DNA of 10,059 nt from an uncultured Desulfobulbaceae bacterium (GCA_947260045.1 CAMYOP010000159.1:1-10059); one strand, 5' to 3'; positions 1-8,112 are shown, numbered from the stretch's first letter. Program-made: numbers and translations. Notes: a model not told the origin generated them from the sequence alone.

Positions 1-798
1 CATAGCCTGAGCAGCATTGATAAAAAGATTATTGAAGACGCCTAAAAATTGTTTTTCGTCAATATAGACAGGCCATAAATTCTCGGGAATTTTGTTGTCA
101 TCGATTATATTTGAACCATGATACGTAAAACTTGCTGATTCCCGAATGACCTTGGTAATATCAGCCACTTTTGGTCTATAAAATCCATCATTTGAGTAGG
201 AGTGCAGGGTTTTAGTAAGCTCATAGGCTTTTTGAGTAGAATTTTCAGCGATGTAAAGATACTTGGTGGCAAGGGGATTGTCTTTAAGTTTAAGCAAAGA
301 CAGGGAGATATTGCCCTGGATCACTTGGAGATGATTATTAAATTTATGGGCAAACCCTCCGGTTAACAGGCCAACTGATTCCAGTTTTTCAATACGAACA
401 AGGTCTTCTTCTCTTTTTTTCTGCTCGGTAATATCAATGATTACCCCTCTTATTCCAATAAACTTCTTATCTTCAAGGTTTGGACAAATGTAGATGTTGA
501 CAGGAATCATTTCACCATTTTTTTTTGGCTATCAAATGTTCGCTACCTATAAACTTCCCACCTTCTGAGATATGCTTGATGATTTCTTTTATTTTGCTTT
601 TCTGGTTCACTCCAACGATCAAATCAAGAAAGTTCAGCTTTTCCTCAAGATCTTCGCTGGTGTACCGAAAAGTTTCAGAAAAAAACAAGTTCATAAACAG
701 AATTGCGCCATCGGTGTCAGCTTCAAAAAACGATTGGGGTAAAAGGTTAAAGTATCTTTATATTTTTTTTCACAGGTAAGCAGTGATTTTTCAGTCAT
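1..798 (-). pseudogene. PAS-domain sensor histidine kinase, frameshifted and truncated by the window edge
   Basis: Three minus-strand segments join into one PAS plus histidine-kinase protein. From the ATG at 798 the frame reads MTEKSLLTCEKKYKDT. It breaks near 749-751, and the next frame gives a PAS core (NLLPQSFFEADTDGAILF, then residues of the 512-694 stretch). That frame breaks again in a run of nine A (plus-strand T at 518-526). With one A fewer it continues as AKKNGEMIPVNIYICP, the typical end of a PAS domain, then DITEQKKREEDL, an H-box GGFAHKFNNHLQ (His codon at 346-348) and an N-box NNLFINAAQAM at 1-33. The kinase domain is open to the window edge, so its G-boxes are not seen. The H-box has Lys where this kinase class normally has Asp after the His. 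Sequencing error at homopolymers is the main alternative to true decay. The input signal is unknown. Confidence 0.75.
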
Positions 799-1036
799 AT
801 CTTTTTTTCTCTTCTTCCGTTGCCAGTGATACCAGACTTGGGTTACCCGAATGTCTCCAGTGTAAAAGCATAATCACAATCAAAGAGACTGCGATGGGAA
901 TAAACATGGTGTAAACAAAGCTTATACGAAGAAGCTCTGGGGCGATTGCCAGGAAAGTATAATTGATAATAAATGGTGAGGTACAACTTTTCTCACAGGT
1001 GCTGATATTATAAAATTTGCTCCTCTGTTTTTCCTT
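791..1036 (-). pseudogene. Membrane-spanning N-terminal remnant of the sensor kinase
   Basis: This open minus-strand segment codes for about 81 residues and has no clear start codon; it follows an in-frame TAA at 1037-1039. It contains a strong hydrophobic helix (FVYTMFIPIAVSLIVIMLLH), then a basic-to-acidic linker ending ATEEEKKRYD and a stop. The segment sits just upstream of the PAS region and ends in a run of seven A (plus-strand T at 802-808). Removing one A would fuse it in frame to MTEKSLLTCEKK of the kinase. I infer that it is the last transmembrane helix and linker of the same sensor kinase, with most of the extracytoplasmic sensor missing or degraded. It could instead be an unrelated small membrane ORF, but the position and the one-base fix favour the first reading. 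Confidence 0.45.
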
Positions 1037-1076
1037 TTATGCCATTGCATGCTGCAGGTAATCAGGAGCTATCGAA

Positions 1077-1226
1077 TTAATTATTAATTTGCATATTTAG
1101 CAAACATCCTGCAAACAGATTCCAAAAAACAGCCCCCCGTCCACTTATCCAGAAAACCAATTTATGGTATAAAAAAAATACAATGCCAATCAAAGCAGTC
1201 AATGCCAATAATTTCCATACTCTCAT
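1077..1226 (-). CDS. Possible small membrane peptide of 49 residues, or kinase N-terminal remnant
   Basis: An ATG-to-TAA minus-strand frame encodes a 49-residue peptide beginning MRVWKLLALTALIGIVFFLY, a textbook signal-anchor or transmembrane helix (basic residues, then about 16 hydrophobic ones). A second aromatic-rich stretch, GAVFWNLFAGCLL, follows. No good ribosome binding site precedes the ATG. It lies on the same strand as the broken sensor kinase and 40 bp upstream of the kinase's transmembrane segment. It may therefore be the first membrane helix of the original kinase, cut off by a deletion or stop, rather than a functional small protein. No family is recognised. Confidence 0.25.
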   Translation of the reverse strand: MRVWKLLALTALIGIVFFLYHKLVFWISGRGAVFWNLFAGCLLNMQINN

Positions 1227-1386
1227 CTAAAAGATAAGGGATTATCTCATTTTTAATAAAAAGAAAACTTGAGAACAGTAACCTGGGAGATGAACAGAAA
1301 AGAAGAAAGTCAAATTGGGCAAAAAGGGGAGGAAGAAATAAAGGGTTATCACATGAGGAAAATGATTTTTTTTAAAAAAATAGCAT
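1227..1386. other. AT-rich non-coding spacer
   Basis: No supported gene lies between the small minus-strand frame and the ppsA terminator. The stretch is A/T-rich with several homopolymer runs, including an 8T-7A palindrome at 1366-1380. It separates two minus-strand genes and may carry the promoter of the broken kinase, but I could not identify a convincing one. Confidence 0.4.
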
Positions 1387-1418
1387 AAAAAAAGGCGGGG
1401 ATCAGTCCCCGCCTTTTT
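1387..1418 (-). terminator. Rho-independent terminator of ppsA (possibly bidirectional)
   Basis: A near-perfect hairpin lies 25 bp past the ppsA stop. The arms AAAAAGGCGGGGA and TCCCCGCCTTTTT (1389-1401 and 1406-1418) enclose a 4-nt TCAG loop. Read on the minus strand, the GC-rich stem is followed by seven T (plus-strand A at 1387-1393), as expected for intrinsic termination. The plus-strand side also ends in five T, so it could stop transcription from either direction. Confidence 0.9.
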
Positions 1419-1442
1419 AGTAACACTATATGAATATGGAAA

Positions 1443-3884
1443 TTAAGGGTTAATCCCCATCTCTTTTTCTTTTGCAGCCACTGCCATTCTTGTTTTGACT
1501 GCAGTATCAGGAATCAAACTCATAGAGTCAATGCCAAGTTCAACTAAAAATGTAGCGAACTCAGGAAAGTCAGATGGGCCTTGTCCACAAATACCAATCT
1601 TTTTACCACGGCGTTTAGCTGTATCAATAACCATTTTGATCATATCTTTTACAGCTGGATCACGCTCATCAGCAATTCCAGCAATAAGGCCTGAATCACG
1701 ATCCAAACCATAGGTTAGCTGCGTGAGGTCGTTTGAACCAATAGAAAAACCGTCAAAAATGTCGGCAAAAGCGTCGGCTGAGATCACGTTACTTGGAACC
1801 TCACACATAACATAGAGTTCTAAGCCATTTTCACCCTGAACCAAACCACAGTCTCTCATGACTTCAATAACCTTTTTTCCTTCCTCAGGGGTACGACAGA
1901 AAGGAACCATTAACTTAATGTTGTTTAGCCCCATGTCATTACGTGCTTTTAAAAGTCCCTGACACTCAAGCTCAAAAGCCGGACGATATTTGGGATCGTA
2001 ATACCGAGAAGCTCCACGCCAGCCGATCATTGGGTTTTCTTCTTCTGGCTCGTACAAAGTACCACCTAGCAAGTTAGCGTATTCGTTACTCTTGAAGTCA
2101 GAGAGACGTACGATAACATCTTTAGGGTAAAATCCTGCAGCAATCCGACCAACACCTTCGGCTACCTTATCAATAAAAAATTGTTTTTTGTCAGCGTATG
2201 CTCCAGTTTTTTCATCAATCTTTCTAACAATCTCAAGTTCACCAGGATCATTTGATTTTTTCAGCTCTTCATAATTTACCAAAGCCAAAGGGTGTATCCC
2301 AATGTGTGAGTTAATAACAAACTCCTCACGAGCCAGTCCCACACCATCGTTAGGGATTTGACATTCAGTAAAAGCTTTTTCAGGAATGGCTAAATTCATC
2401 ATGATCTTGGTTTTTGTCTCAGGTAGGTCGCCAAGATCAACTCTCTCAATCTCAAAATCAAGCAAACCTTCATAAACATATCCAGTCTCACCCTCAGCAG
2501 ATGAAGCCGTGATCTCCTGACCTGACTTAATATTTTTTGTTCCATCTGCTGTACCAATAACACAAGGAATACCAAGTTCACGGGATATAATCGCAGCATG
2601 ACAGGTACGGCCCCCACGATTTGTAACAATGGCAGCAGCAATTTTCATAATTGGCTCCCAATCAGGATCAGTCATGTCGGTAACCAGGACTTCACCTTTT
2701 TTGAAGCTATGAATATCAACAACATCATTAATTACATTAGCAACACCCTGACCTATTTTTGTACCAACGGCCAAGCCTTCAACAAGGACGGTGCCAGTTT
2801 CTTTTAACTTATAAGTCTCCATCATACCTTTAGAAGCTTGGGAGTGAACTGTTTCAGGCCGAGCCTGAACTATAAACAATTCACCTGTACCAACCTCTTT
2901 TCCGTCACCATCTTTGGCCCACTCAATATCCATTCCCTTCTCATAATGGTCCTCAATGATGATGGCCCATTCAGCAAGCTTCAAAATCTCATCGTCACTT
3001 ATAACGTAGGCTTTGCGCTCCTCAGGAGTGGTATCAATATTTTGTACTGGTTCGTCAGTATTAGGATCGTTATCGTAGATCATTTTGATCTCTTTCGAAC
3101 CAACCTTTTTGGAGACAATAGGTCGTTTACCTTCTTTAAGGGTCGGTTTGAAAACGTAATATTCATCAGGGTTGACTGCAACTTGGACAACATTTTCACC
3201 AAGTCCCCAGGCGCCAGTGATAAAAACTGCATCTTCAAAACCAGATTCGGTGTCAATTGAAAAAAGAACACCTGAAGAAGATGAATCAGATCGAACCATT
3301 TTCTGAATTGTAATTGACAGGTAAACGTCAAACTGACCAAAACCTTTATCATGACGGTAAGAGATAGCCCTATTGGTAAACAGGGAAGCAAAACATTTCT
3401 TACAGTTGTCAATCAGAGCATCCATACCATAAATATTGAGATATGTTTCCTGCTGACCGGCAAAAGATGCATCTGGAAGGTCTTCAGCAGTTGCAGAAGA
3501 GCGAACAGCAACAGCAACATTTGCACCGTATTCTTCTTCCATTTTCGCATAAGCCTCAGCGATCGCATCAACAAGATCCTGAGGAAATTCTGCATTACGG
3601 ATAATATTTCGTGCTTTTTCACCACGCGCTTGCAGGTTATGCAAATCATGGGTATCAAGCCCCGCAAGAGCATCTTGGATGGCTTGTTCAATACCAGCGG
3701 TTTTTAGCAGGTGTCTGTATGCATAAGCAGTAATGGCAAAACCGTTGGGTACAGCAACACCTTTAGATGTTAAATGCTGATACATTTCACCAAGTGATGC
3801 ATTTTTACCGCCAACCATCGGTACGTCTTCAATACCAATCTCGTTAAACCAGAGAATAAGTTCCTTCTCGTGAGAATTGCCCAT
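1443..3884 (-). CDS. ppsA: Phosphoenolpyruvate synthase (pyruvate, water dikinase)
   Basis: This 813-residue cytoplasmic enzyme converts pyruvate, ATP and water to PEP, AMP and phosphate, the entry step of gluconeogenesis from C3 compounds. The E. coli enzyme is about 790 residues, so this one is full length. Domain order is standard. An N-terminal ATP-binding domain covers about 20-345, with GGKNASLGEM near 25 and AVRSSATAEDLPDASFAGQQ from 127. The swivelling phosphohistidine domain carries GGRTCHAAIISRELGIP, with catalytic His429. A C-terminal TIM barrel carries the PEP-utilizer signature SIGSNDLTQLTYGLDRDS (714-731) and the acid/base Cys766 in ICGQGPSD. The start is supported by AGGGAGA (plus-strand 3891-3897), six bases from the ATG. 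The gene is divergent from the hexomutase and has its own terminator, so it is probably monocistronic. Pyruvate phosphate dikinase is excluded by the shorter length and the PpsA-type N-terminus. Confidence 0.96.
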   Translation of the reverse strand: MGNSHEKELILWFNEIGIEDVPMVGGKNASLGEMYQHLTSKGVAVPNGFAITAYAYRHLLKTAGIEQAIQDALAGLDTHDLHNLQARGEKARNIIRNAEFPQDLVDAIAEAYAKMEEEYGANVAVAVRSSATAEDLPDASFAGQQETYLNIYGMDALIDNCKKCFASLFTNRAISYRHDKGFGQFDVYLSITIQKMVRSDSSSSGVLFSIDTESGFEDAVFITGAWGLGENVVQVAVNPDEYYVFKPTLKEGKRPIVSKKVGSKEIKMIYDNDPNTDEPVQNIDTTPEERKAYVISDDEILKLAEWAIIIEDHYEKGMDIEWAKDGDGKEVGTGELFIVQARPETVHSQASKGMMETYKLKETGTVLVEGLAVGTKIGQGVANVINDVVDIHSFKKGEVLVTDMTDPDWEPIMKIAAAIVTNRGGRTCHAAIISRELGIPCVIGTADGTKNIKSGQEITASSAEGETGYVYEGLLDFEIERVDLGDLPETKTKIMMNLAIPEKAFTECQIPNDGVGLAREEFVINSHIGIHPLALVNYEELKKSNDPGELEIVRKIDEKTGAYADKKQFFIDKVAEGVGRIAAGFYPKDVIVRLSDFKSNEYANLLGGTLYEPEEENPMIGWRGASRYYDPKYRPAFELECQGLLKARNDMGLNNIKLMVPFCRTPEEGKKVIEVMRDCGLVQGENGLELYVMCEVPSNVISADAFADIFDGFSIGSNDLTQLTYGLDRDSGLIAGIADERDPAVKDMIKMVIDTAKRRGKKIGICGQGPSDFPEFATFLVELGIDSMSLIPDTAVKTRMAVAAKEKEMGINP

Positions 3885-3968
3885 GTTTGTTCTCCCTACA
3901 AGTTATCCTACAATTTATAACAATATGAGTTGGCAGCTTAACTGCCTGCTTTTACTAAATCCGCTAAG

Positions 3969-3995
3969 GTTATAAAATTTTTATGCTCAGGTCAA
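3969..3995 (-). promoter_or_regulatory. Candidate promoter for ppsA
   Basis: On the minus strand TTGACC (3990-3995) and TATAAC (3969-3974) resemble -35 and -10 boxes. They are separated by 15 bp, which is shorter than ideal. They lie about 85 bp upstream of the ppsA start, in the divergent intergenic region. A short GGCAG/CTGCC hairpin (3932-3946) would fall in the leader. This is a motif match only. Confidence 0.35.
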
Positions 3996-4074
3996 CCCAA
4001 ACATAAAAAATTTCCATATCAAGCATAGCAAAAAGAAATCTGTATAAGAAATCCTTTTTTTGATTTATTCGATT

Positions 4075-4103
4075 TTGCCATGCGAGTGTTTAGCATTTAT
4101 TAT
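4075..4103 (+). promoter_or_regulatory. Candidate sigma-70-like promoter for the hexomutase
   Basis: TTGCCA (4075-4080) and TATTAT (4098-4103) are separated by exactly 17 bp, and each has one mismatch from consensus. Transcription would begin near 4110, giving a leader of about 50 nt before the ATG at 4158. The ppsA promoter candidate lies about 80 bp away on the other strand, so the two promoters would be back to back. Confidence 0.5.
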
Positions 4104-4157
4104 ATACTAACCGCCCTTTAAAATAGAATAATAATTTCCCAAAAACAGAGGACAATT

Positions 4158-5915
4158 ATGAATCTCACAGATCAGGCCCAGCAGATAATGAACGATACCA
4201 TTACAGGCCCGGACCATTCAAATAATGATTATTTCAAAAGTATCAAAGCCTTGGTAAAGCTTCGCAATGAGCAAAATAAATCAAAAGACCAGGCATCTGT
4301 ACAAAACTCCATAGACGCTGTATACGAAAAAATTCTTGATGAAATAATCACCAACGATCAAAAACCCCGGGCAACTGTTAAATTTGGCACATCTGGCTGG
4401 CGAGGAATTCTTGGAAAGGATCTCTTTATCCGTTCTGTTGCTTCTGTCTGTGCAGCGATCCTCTCGCTTTATAAAAGTTGTGAAAACAACGAAAAATTGC
4501 AGGAAGCCCTCGGTATACAATCTTTTCAGGAGATGCAGGAACGCGGTTGTGTTGTTGGTTTTGATAATCGTTTTGGCGGGAGCGTGCTCGCTCTTAGCAT
4601 TTGCAACGTGCTCGCAGCCAATGGCATAAAAATTTACTATGCAGGTGAATCAACAACAGGAGCAATTTCTGCCTCTGTCCTTGAACGAAAGAGTGCTTTC
4701 TCAGTAAACCTTACCCCCAGCCACAATCCCCTTGAGTATGGTGGCTTTAAATATAATGGCGCTGACGCAGGTCCTGCTGCTCCCATTCTTACTAACATTA
4801 TCTCTGAACAGGCTCGTATAATAATAGACACTGGCAAATCTGAATTTTTACCCCAAGATATAGACCTTCAACGTCCCCTTGAGCAAATTCCTGGTGTTGT
4901 CCAGGAGAATGCCCTACTCAGCTGGCAAAACCTGGTTTTAAAAAATTTCGGCAAACACGCAATTCGCTATGATGAACTGTTGTGCAAGTTTGAACGAGAT
5001 GAGGAAATATTTGTAGCAGTTGACTGTGTCCACGGAGCGTCTCGCAATAACATCTTAGATCTTTTTAAAAATCCAGAAACCAAGAGGCTTCAAGTTTTGC
5101 GCGACAACAATGACTACACCTTTGGCGGCATAGCTCCTGAACCCTCTTCTGCCAATATGATTCCTGTACTCAATGTTTTAGCCAAGCGATCAGAAAAATT
5201 CAAACTTGGTGCAATCATCGATCCAGATGGTGACCGTATAAGGTTCACCGACGGTATTCAGGAAATAAGCATGAACCAATTTGGGGCCATGGCCTATCAT
5301 TTTATCCATGAAATTAAAGGAAAAAAAGGCCTGGTTGCCAAAACCGTTGCCACAAGTAACCTGGCAAACTCCATTGCCAAAGGACTTGGCGAGGAAACCT
5401 TTGAGCCAAAGGTGGGCTTCAAGGAATTCAAGCCTGTCATGGGCAAAGCGCTTGTCTATTTTGAAGAGTCTGACGGTATTTCCGTCATAGGCCATACCCC
5501 TGAGAAAGATGCCTATATCGGCCTCATTTTAGCCCTTGATATGATAATGACCCTTCGCAAAAACCTCAGTGAGTATCTCCATGATATTGAAAATGAATTT
5601 GGGGCTTTTTATCCAGACCGCGATGGCGTTACCGTATCACAACAGGGCAACGAACTCACGAGTACCCTTGCAAGGCTTGAAAAATATAGTGAAGGCAGCC
5701 AAATCCAAATCGGCTCCAGCTTCAAAACCATTGCCCAGGTCATAGATATTGATGGCCGCAAGATGCTTCTCCAAGATGGCTCCTGGATCATGATCAGACC
5801 ATCTGGCACTGAACCAAAGGTCCGTTTTTATGTAGAAGCCAGAAATGCTGAAGATACAAAAGAACTTGTTAATTCTGCTAAATCCATGCTTGCCGAAATC
5901 GGCCTTCTTGCTTAA
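4158..5915 (+). CDS. Phosphohexomutase (phosphoglucomutase/phosphomannomutase superfamily)
   Basis: This 585-residue cytoplasmic enzyme should interconvert hexose 1- and 6-phosphates. All four active-site loops of the alpha-D-phosphohexomutase family are present. The catalytic phosphoserine loop is LTPSHNPLEYGGFKYNG, with Ser188. The metal-binding loop is DPDGDR (355-360). The sugar-specificity loop is FEESDGISVIGH (from about 435). The phosphate-binding loop is RPSGTEPKVRF (547-557). Substrate-entry residues FGTSGWRG (76-83) follow an N-terminal extension of about 70 polar residues, which is longer than in compact phosphomannomutases. The start is supported by GAGGA (4149-4153), five bases before the ATG. 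Sequence alone does not settle whether glucose or mannose phosphate is the main substrate; phosphoglucomutase is my preference. The divergent ppsA suggests a link to gluconeogenesis and polysaccharide supply. No terminator is visible before nifU, so some read-through is possible. Confidence 0.9.
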   Translation: MNLTDQAQQIMNDTITGPDHSNNDYFKSIKALVKLRNEQNKSKDQASVQNSIDAVYEKILDEIITNDQKPRATVKFGTSGWRGILGKDLFIRSVASVCAAILSLYKSCENNEKLQEALGIQSFQEMQERGCVVGFDNRFGGSVLALSICNVLAANGIKIYYAGESTTGAISASVLERKSAFSVNLTPSHNPLEYGGFKYNGADAGPAAPILTNIISEQARIIIDTGKSEFLPQDIDLQRPLEQIPGVVQENALLSWQNLVLKNFGKHAIRYDELLCKFERDEEIFVAVDCVHGASRNNILDLFKNPETKRLQVLRDNNDYTFGGIAPEPSSANMIPVLNVLAKRSEKFKLGAIIDPDGDRIRFTDGIQEISMNQFGAMAYHFIHEIKGKKGLVAKTVATSNLANSIAKGLGEETFEPKVGFKEFKPVMGKALVYFEESDGISVIGHTPEKDAYIGLILALDMIMTLRKNLSEYLHDIENEFGAFYPDRDGVTVSQQGNELTSTLARLEKYSEGSQIQIGSSFKTIAQVIDIDGRKMLLQDGSWIMIRPSGTEPKVRFYVEARNAEDTKELVNSAKSMLAEIGLLA

Positions 5916-6014
5916 TGTATTTATTCACATTACTGATACATTTTTCGTGCATGCCATCCATTCTACGGGAAGCATTCACAACTACTTATAAATACATACA
6001 TTTGAGAAAAACCT

Positions 6015-6833
6015 ATGTGGGAATACACTGACAAAGTCAATGAACATTTCATGAACCCTCGCAATGTTGGCCAGGTTGAAAATGCCAACGGTGTCGGCGA
6101 GGTGGGGTCTCTTGCCTGTGGCGACGCCCTCAAACTTACAATACACGTAAATGATGAAGACATCATCACAGATGCCAAGTTCAAAACATTTGGTTGCGCC
6201 TCTGCCATTGCCTCATCTTCCGCTCTTACAGAGATGGTCAAGGGCATGAAGCTTGAAGAAGCTGAAAAAATTACCAATGAAGACATCGCCGATTTTCTGG
6301 GCGGACTCCCTAAAGAAAAAATGCACTGTTCGGTCATGGGAAGGGAAGCTCTTGAAGCCGCTATTGCCAATTATCGCGGCGTTATCCTCCCCATGGCAGA
6401 AGGTGAGGTGGTTTGCGAATGTTTCGGTGTTACTGATCTGGAAATAAGCAGAGCTATTCAAGAATCCAACCTGCGCTCTGTTGAAGAAATCACCAACTTC
6501 ACAAAAGCTGGTGGTGGTTGTGGTAAATGCGAAGACCGCCTGCGAGATCTTCTTCAGGCATCAGTCAATCTTGTCGCAATTCCCATGCAGTCAGTTAATA
6601 AAGAGCAGAAAATGACAACACTGCAAAAAATTAAAAAAATCGAAGAGGTGATGGAAAGAGAAAAAGATGATGGTGACATCGAACTTATTGATGTAGATGG
6701 CGATTTTGTTACAGTCTCTTTGCTCGGAGCATGCCGAAGCTGCCAGAAATCTGAAACAACGATTAAGCAATACGTGGAAAAGAAACTACGTGAACAGGTT
6801 ATCGATACCTTAATCGTTGAGGAGGCAAAATAA
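6015..6833 (+). CDS. nifU: NifU, three-domain Fe-S cluster assembly scaffold
   Basis: This 272-residue protein is a modular scaffold that builds Fe-S clusters from sulfur supplied by NifS and passes them to apoproteins. Residues 1-125 form an IscU-type domain with its three ligand cysteines, Cys35 (in ACGD), Cys61 (FGCASA) and Cys105 (HCSVMG). Residues 130-180 form the BFD-like [2Fe-2S] domain with Cys134, Cys136, Cys169 and Cys172 (CECFGV and GGGCGKCED). Residues 200-272 form the Nfu-type C-terminal domain with the CxxC pair Cys240 and Cys243 (GACRSCQKS). All nine expected cysteines are present. It is shorter than Azotobacter NifU (about 310 residues), mainly in the linkers. The start is the first ATG, with a weak GAGA 7 bases upstream. 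It overlaps nifS by one base, so the two are very probably cotranscribed and translationally coupled. Confidence 0.95.
   Translation: MWEYTDKVNEHFMNPRNVGQVENANGVGEVGSLACGDALKLTIHVNDEDIITDAKFKTFGCASAIASSSALTEMVKGMKLEEAEKITNEDIADFLGGLPKEKMHCSVMGREALEAAIANYRGVILPMAEGEVVCECFGVTDLEISRAIQESNLRSVEEITNFTKAGGGCGKCEDRLRDLLQASVNLVAIPMQSVNKEQKMTTLQKIKKIEEVMEREKDDGDIELIDVDGDFVTVSLLGACRSCQKSETTIKQYVEKKLREQVIDTLIVEEAK
6819..6825 (+). promoter_or_regulatory. Strong ribosome binding site for nifS inside the nifU end
   Basis: GAGGAGG lies 7 bases before the nifS ATG and inside the last nifU codons. It fixes the nifS start at 6833, where the nifU stop TAA and the nifS start overlap as TAATG. This arrangement is typical of coupled translation. 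Confidence 0.8.
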
Positions 6834-8023
6834 TGGACTGCGGCAGTGATGACATAATCTATATGGATAATAATGCCACAACCATGGTTGCACCTGAAGT
6901 TGTGGATGCGATGATGCCGTATCTCACCGATTGTTATGGCAACCCGTCCTCAATGCATTCTTTTGGCGGACAGGTTGGGCGCGAGATTGAAAAAGCCAGA
7001 GAAAAAATCGCTAATCTGATCGGGGCGATGCCCCAGGAAATCATTTTCACCAGCTGTGGCACTGAAAGTGATTCAACTGCAGTTTTGTCAGGCCTCCAGA
7101 CCTTTCCTGACAAACGTCATATAGTAACAACCAGGGTTGAACACCCTGCCATCAAAAGCCTCTGTGACAACCTCGACCTGCTTACTGGCCATAAACATCG
7201 CATTACCCGTCTGCAAGTTGCTGAAGACGGAACTCTTGATATGGCAAAGTACGCGGAAAGCCTTTCAGACGACATAGCAATTGTCTCTGCCATGTGGGCC
7301 AATAATGAAACAGGTGTTATTTTTCCTGTTGAGGAAATGGCGCAGCTTGCCAAGTCAAAAGACATTCTCTTTCATACAGATGCAGTCCAGGCTGTTGGTA
7401 AAATTCCTATCAACATGAAGGAATCCGCCATTGACTTCCTGTCCATCTCGGGCCACAAACTCCACGCACCAAAGGGTGTCGGTGTTTTATATGTCCGCAA
7501 AGGAACCCCGTATATACCTTTTCTAAACGGTGGGCACCAGGAAGATGGCCGCCGAGGCGGCACTGAAAATGTTGCTTCCATTATCGGACTTGGTAAAGCT
7601 TGCGAACTGGCCCACTTGCATATGGAAGAGGAAAACTCAAGAGTGCGGGCTATGCGTGATCGCCTTGAGCAAGGTTTACTGGCCTCTATTCCCCGTTCCA
7701 TGCTGAACGGTAACAAAGAACAGCGACTACCCAACACCACAAATATCAGTTTTGAATTTGTTGAAGGTGAAGCTATTCTTCTCCACATGAACCAGTATAA
7801 AATTTGTGCATCATCTGGATCAGCCTGTACTTCTGGGTCTCTTGAGCCGTCACATGTGTTGCGGGCCATGGGTGTTCCATTTACAGCAGCACATGGTTCT
7901 ATCCGCTTCAGCCTTTCTGTTTATAATACTGATCAGGAAATTGATTTTGTCCTGGAAACTTTACCAGGAATCATTGCAAATTTAAGAGAGCTGTCTCCCT
8001 TTTGGGATCCCAATAACTTATAG
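6833..8023 (+). CDS. nifS: NifS, PLP-dependent cysteine desulfurase
   Basis: This 396-residue cytoplasmic enzyme removes sulfur from L-cysteine, giving alanine and an enzyme persulfide that feeds NifU. It is a class V aminotransferase-fold protein of normal family length. Visible signatures are MDNNATTMVAPEVVDAM at the N-terminus, CGTESDSTA (from 75), His104 in VEHPAI, which stacks on PLP, Asp183 in HTDAVQAVGK, and the Schiff-base Lys209 in SISGHKLHAPKG. The persulfide-forming Cys332 sits in ASSGSACTSGSLEPSHVLRA, a short rigid loop typical of the NifS/IscS group rather than SufS. The start is chosen from the strong GAGGAGG site and the one-base overlap with nifU. A hairpin terminator about 60 bp downstream closes the pair. 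No nitrogenase genes are in view, so a general Fe-S role is possible. Confidence 0.96.
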   Translation: MDCGSDDIIYMDNNATTMVAPEVVDAMMPYLTDCYGNPSSMHSFGGQVGREIEKAREKIANLIGAMPQEIIFTSCGTESDSTAVLSGLQTFPDKRHIVTTRVEHPAIKSLCDNLDLLTGHKHRITRLQVAEDGTLDMAKYAESLSDDIAIVSAMWANNETGVIFPVEEMAQLAKSKDILFHTDAVQAVGKIPINMKESAIDFLSISGHKLHAPKGVGVLYVRKGTPYIPFLNGGHQEDGRRGGTENVASIIGLGKACELAHLHMEEENSRVRAMRDRLEQGLLASIPRSMLNGNKEQRLPNTTNISFEFVEGEAILLHMNQYKICASSGSACTSGSLEPSHVLRAMGVPFTAAHGSIRFSLSVYNTDQEIDFVLETLPGIIANLRELSPFWDPNNL

Positions 8024-8081
8024 TATCAGCAATGATTTTTCTGAATACCAGAGATATTTACCTGCTTTAAAAACATATCCT

Positions 8082-8112
8082 TTGGTGGGTTTGTTAAAAA
8101 CCCACCAATTTT
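8082..8112 (+). terminator. Rho-independent terminator after nifUS
   Basis: The arms TTGGTGGGTTT (8082-8092) and AAACCCACCAA (8098-8108) pair perfectly around a GTTAA loop and are followed by TTTT. The hairpin lies 59 bp after the nifS stop and separates the nifUS unit from thyX. Confidence 0.8.

Noticed and set aside
1181..1209. Direct repeat CAATGCCAAT at 1181-1190 and 1200-1209
   Set aside because: Only two 10-bp copies in AT-rich DNA with no third unit or palindromic partner, so not a CRISPR or convincing operator.
1366..1380. T8-A7 palindrome next to the ppsA terminator
   Set aside because: A homopolymer junction in AT-rich DNA. The real terminator hairpin is the GC-rich one at 1387-1418.
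1495..3707. Several open frames of 69-140 codons on the plus strand and in other minus frames across ppsA
   Set aside because: They lie wholly within a well-supported, conserved ppsA frame and show no recognisable domains.
6612..6833. Internal ATG in nifU that could make a stand-alone 73-residue Nfu domain
   Set aside because: The upstream ribosome site is poor and the Met simply begins the third domain of a continuous protein.
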